From Hungatella sp. UBA5982 (GTDB lineage: Bacteria > Bacillota > Clostridia > Lachnospirales > Lachnospiraceae), in NCBI GenBank assembly GCA_002429965.1, contig DJBG01000002.1:25348-41675 (forward strand): a stretch of DNA of 16,328 bases. The letters run 5' to 3'. Below the pieces are notes generated by a model. It saw nothing but the letters and a program-made list of their open reading frames with translations, did no database searches and had not been told where the DNA came from. Below are positions 14,310-16,328 of this stretch, in pieces; the stretch's first letter is position 1; each line of letters opens with the position of its first letter. A program made the position numbers and the translations under genes.

Positions 14310-16085
14310 ATGAAGCAGTTTATAAGAAATCTCTCCTTAAAAAAGAAGATTCATTCCATTGTATTTCTTTGCATCATCCTTTTGGCTTTCGTTTCTCTGT
14401 TCAGTATTCACCTGGTTTCCAAGGCCCATCAAAAGGTGCTCTATCAATCTGTAGCCTCATCCTTATCCTATACTGCCAAAGAGCTGAATAACCGGCTGGA
14501 CAATATTTCTACCATGGCTGATATGTTTCTGGCCGATACCTATGTTCAAAGCGGACTCGGGACTTTAAAGGATTCTACCAGCGTTCAGGACCGTTCCATT
14601 GCATACAAAGCACTTTACGGAACTTTAAATGAATATTATTTTACCTTCCGGAAAAACAATATCAACTATATGAGTCTTTATCAGGATCGCTTTTCCATTC
14701 ATACCCATATCACATCGGGAAATAACCTTCCGGAATCCGTCATTAAAGATCTTGTCACAAGAGGCGAAAAAGCCAAGGGACGTACCCTCTGGATCACCGA
14801 TTACAGCGATGAATACGGCCTGTTTATGGTTAAGAATCTTCGCCGCTCGGAATATTTAAGTCTTGATTCTCTGGGAACGCTTGTTGTCAGCTTAAATATT
14901 GACGGACTGATCAAGGCAGCCACCGGCACCAGCCACTTTTATGATGACACCCGTTATATTCTTTACGGTCAGGAGGACTTAATCTATAATTCCTCCAGTT
15001 TAAAAGCCGGTGAATTATCACTTTTTGATGATTTTTTTCATTCCAGATATGGTATTGTAAATCCGGATGGAAACAGCTTCTTTTATGTCAAAGGAATCAT
15101 ACCGGAATTTGACTGGGATTATGTTTGTCTGATTCCATATGGCAGCATCGCGGATTCTCTCCGTACCAGCTTAAAAATCTGCCTGGCAATCATTACTGTA
15201 TCCATAGGACTGGCCATCCTGCTCTCCTCTGCTTTGATTGACTCTATTACAAGGCATTTTGATAATCTGCTTTTAAAAATGGAGTGCTTTGCAGCCAGAC
15301 AAAACGAAACACCGCAGATTTCCTACGATTACAGCAAACGTACCGATGAATTGGGCATTCTTCACACCTGTTTTGACCAAATGGTGGATAAAGTAAACCA
15401 GCTGATCCGAACCAATTACTTAAACGAAATCCTTATAAAGGAAGCTCAGCTAAAAGCCCTGGAAACTCAGATGAATCCTCACTTTTTATACAACACCTTA
15501 GAATCTATCAACTGGAGGGCAAAGACAGTTGGGGCAAAAGATATTTCCTCCATGACGGAATCCCTGGGCACTCTCCTTCGCATTACACTGGACCAGAAGC
15601 ACAAAGAAGTTCCTTTAAGCCGGGAACTGGAGCTTGTGCAATGCTATATGACAATCCAAAAATATCGCTATGAAGACCGGCTGGAATATGAGATATCCGC
15701 TCCCCAGAATCTCATCGGCTGTTATGTACTTAAGATGACCCTCCAGCCACTGGTGGAAAATGCCATCCGTTATGGATTGGAGGAAAATACGGAAGAATGC
15801 CGAATTCAGATCGTAGCTGAAACAGATGGTTCTTCCCTCTTCGTATCTGTAAAAAATAACAGCTCCGTCTTTGAAGAAGACCTCTTAAAGAAACTAAAAA
15901 CTCACAAAATAGAACCTCATGGTTTTGGAATTGGTCTTTTAAATATTCTGGAGCGAATGGAACTTACTTACGGAGAGAACTACGGTCTTACGCTCTATAA
16001 TGAGGAAGACCAAGCCGTTGCCCGGTTGTCTTTTCCTCTTAACCCTCCGCCTTTAGTCATTTCTGATACGAAAGGAGAACGTTAA
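14310..16085 (+). CDS. YesM-type sensor histidine kinase
   Basis: A 591-residue membrane kinase. Transmembrane helix 1 is at about 14-36, an extracellular sensor region at about 37-285 (Cache-like by position), helix 2 at about 288-310, and a HAMP-like linker at about 311-365. The His_kinase (PF06580-type) segment reads LKALETQMNPHFLYNTLESI with phospho-acceptor His391, followed by the ATPase domain with N-box LVENAIRYG (Asn484) and the glycine-rich HGFGIGLLNI. These are hallmarks of the YesM/LytS-like kinases. The frame is open back to 14238, but the start at MKQFIRNL is chosen because a promoter occupies 14242-14270 and AAGG lies upstream of this ATG. The gene overlaps the regulator by one base (TAATG). 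It lies divergent from the sugar transporter operon, suggesting it senses that sugar or a binding-protein complex outside the cell. Confidence 0.94.
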   Translation: MKQFIRNLSLKKKIHSIVFLCIILLAFVSLFSIHLVSKAHQKVLYQSVASSLSYTAKELNNRLDNISTMADMFLADTYVQSGLGTLKDSTSVQDRSIAYKALYGTLNEYYFTFRKNNINYMSLYQDRFSIHTHITSGNNLPESVIKDLVTRGEKAKGRTLWITDYSDEYGLFMVKNLRRSEYLSLDSLGTLVVSLNIDGLIKAATGTSHFYDDTRYILYGQEDLIYNSSSLKAGELSLFDDFFHSRYGIVNPDGNSFFYVKGIIPEFDWDYVCLIPYGSIADSLRTSLKICLAIITVSIGLAILLSSALIDSITRHFDNLLLKMECFAARQNETPQISYDYSKRTDELGILHTCFDQMVDKVNQLIRTNYLNEILIKEAQLKALETQMNPHFLYNTLESINWRAKTVGAKDISSMTESLGTLLRITLDQKHKEVPLSRELELVQCYMTIQKYRYEDRLEYEISAPQNLIGCYVLKMTLQPLVENAIRYGLEENTEECRIQIVAETDGSSLFVSVKNNSSVFEEDLLKKLKTHKIEPHGFGIGLLNILERMELTYGENYGLTLYNEEDQAVARLSFPLNPPPLVISDTKGER

Positions 16086-16328
16086 TGCTGAAATTAATTA
16101 TTGCCGATGATGAACGAATGATCCGGGAATCTATTTCTTCTCTTATTGACTGGAACAGCCTGGGCATCGAACTTATAGGAACCTGCCGCGATGGGATTGA
16201 GGCATATCATATGATCCTCGATGAATCGCCGGATATCGTTATGACTGACATACGGATGCCTGGCCTGTCAGGATTAGAGTTGATCGAACGTATATCCCAA
16301 GCCGATATAGATACCCAGTTTATCCTGC
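16085..16328 (+). CDS. YesN-type response regulator, N-terminal part (runs off the window)
   Basis: The first 81 residues are present; the gene continues past the right edge. They form a receiver domain: the acidic pair DD at 8-9 (LIIADDERMIRE) and phospho-acceptor Asp55 in DIVMTDIRMPGLSG. The sequence SISSLIDWNSLGIELIGTC after the first helix is typical of YesN-type regulators that carry a C-terminal AraC-family DNA-binding domain, but that domain is outside the window and its presence is inferred. AAGGAG lies seven bases before the ATG, which overlaps the kinase stop (TAATG), so the two are translationally coupled. Confidence 0.92.
   Translation, partial: MLKLIIADDERMIRESISSLIDWNSLGIELIGTCRDGIEAYHMILDESPDIVMTDIRMPGLSGLELIERISQADIDTQFIL

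Overview
The window looks like chromosomal DNA from a Gram-positive anaerobe of the class Clostridia, probably Lachnospiraceae (Lacrimispora or Clostridium cluster XIVa type). This is inferred from several features: moderate GC, strong AGGAGG-type ribosome binding sites, TTG and GTG starts, a CdaR/PucR-type regulator next to a MsmX/UgpC-type ATPase, a CvfB-type RNA-binding protein, and a YesM/YesN-type two-component system beside a sugar ABC transporter. No phage, insertion sequence or CRISPR array was seen. The genes run almost entirely on the minus strand. The exceptions are a threonine aldolase tail at the left edge and the two-component system at the right edge.

Left part (1-3600). The 3' end of a low-specificity threonine aldolase meets, tail to tail at a shared terminator, a cell-division/cell-wall operon read right to left: ftsE, ftsX, then an S41 C-terminal processing protease. 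Between ftsX and the protease lies about 400-500 bp holding a decayed M23 (LytM/EnvC-like) peptidoglycan hydrolase. Its recognisable pieces fall in three frames, with an internal stop and one catalytic His codon replaced by Cys. This is the most notable gene-level observation.

Middle-left (3600-6520). A very long hairpin separates ftsE from a CdaR-family regulator. Next come a clear terminator and a MsmX/UgpC-type sugar ABC ATPase. The 416-bp gap upstream of the ATPase contains five separate perfect inverted repeats and a 10-bp direct repeat, with no obvious gene.

Middle (6520-9100). An apparent operon encodes an acyl-ACP thioesterase, CvfB and a class I methyltransferase. It has a good promoter that also fixes the thioesterase start. 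A tRNA-Gln(CTG) with its own near-consensus promoter and terminator follows.

Right part (9100-16328). This is a carbohydrate-utilisation locus. A lipoprotein sugar-binding protein, two MalF/MalG-type permeases and a cytosolic family 2 glycoside hydrolase form a minus-strand operon. Divergent from it are a YesM-type histidine kinase and the start of its YesN-type response regulator. The operon has no ATPase of its own, so the MsmX-like ATPase in the same window is a natural candidate partner. The divergent intergenic region carries two 11-bp direct repeats exactly 21 bp apart, just upstream of the binding-protein promoter. That is the arrangement expected of an AraC-family activator site. A cre-like box lies over the predicted transcription start.
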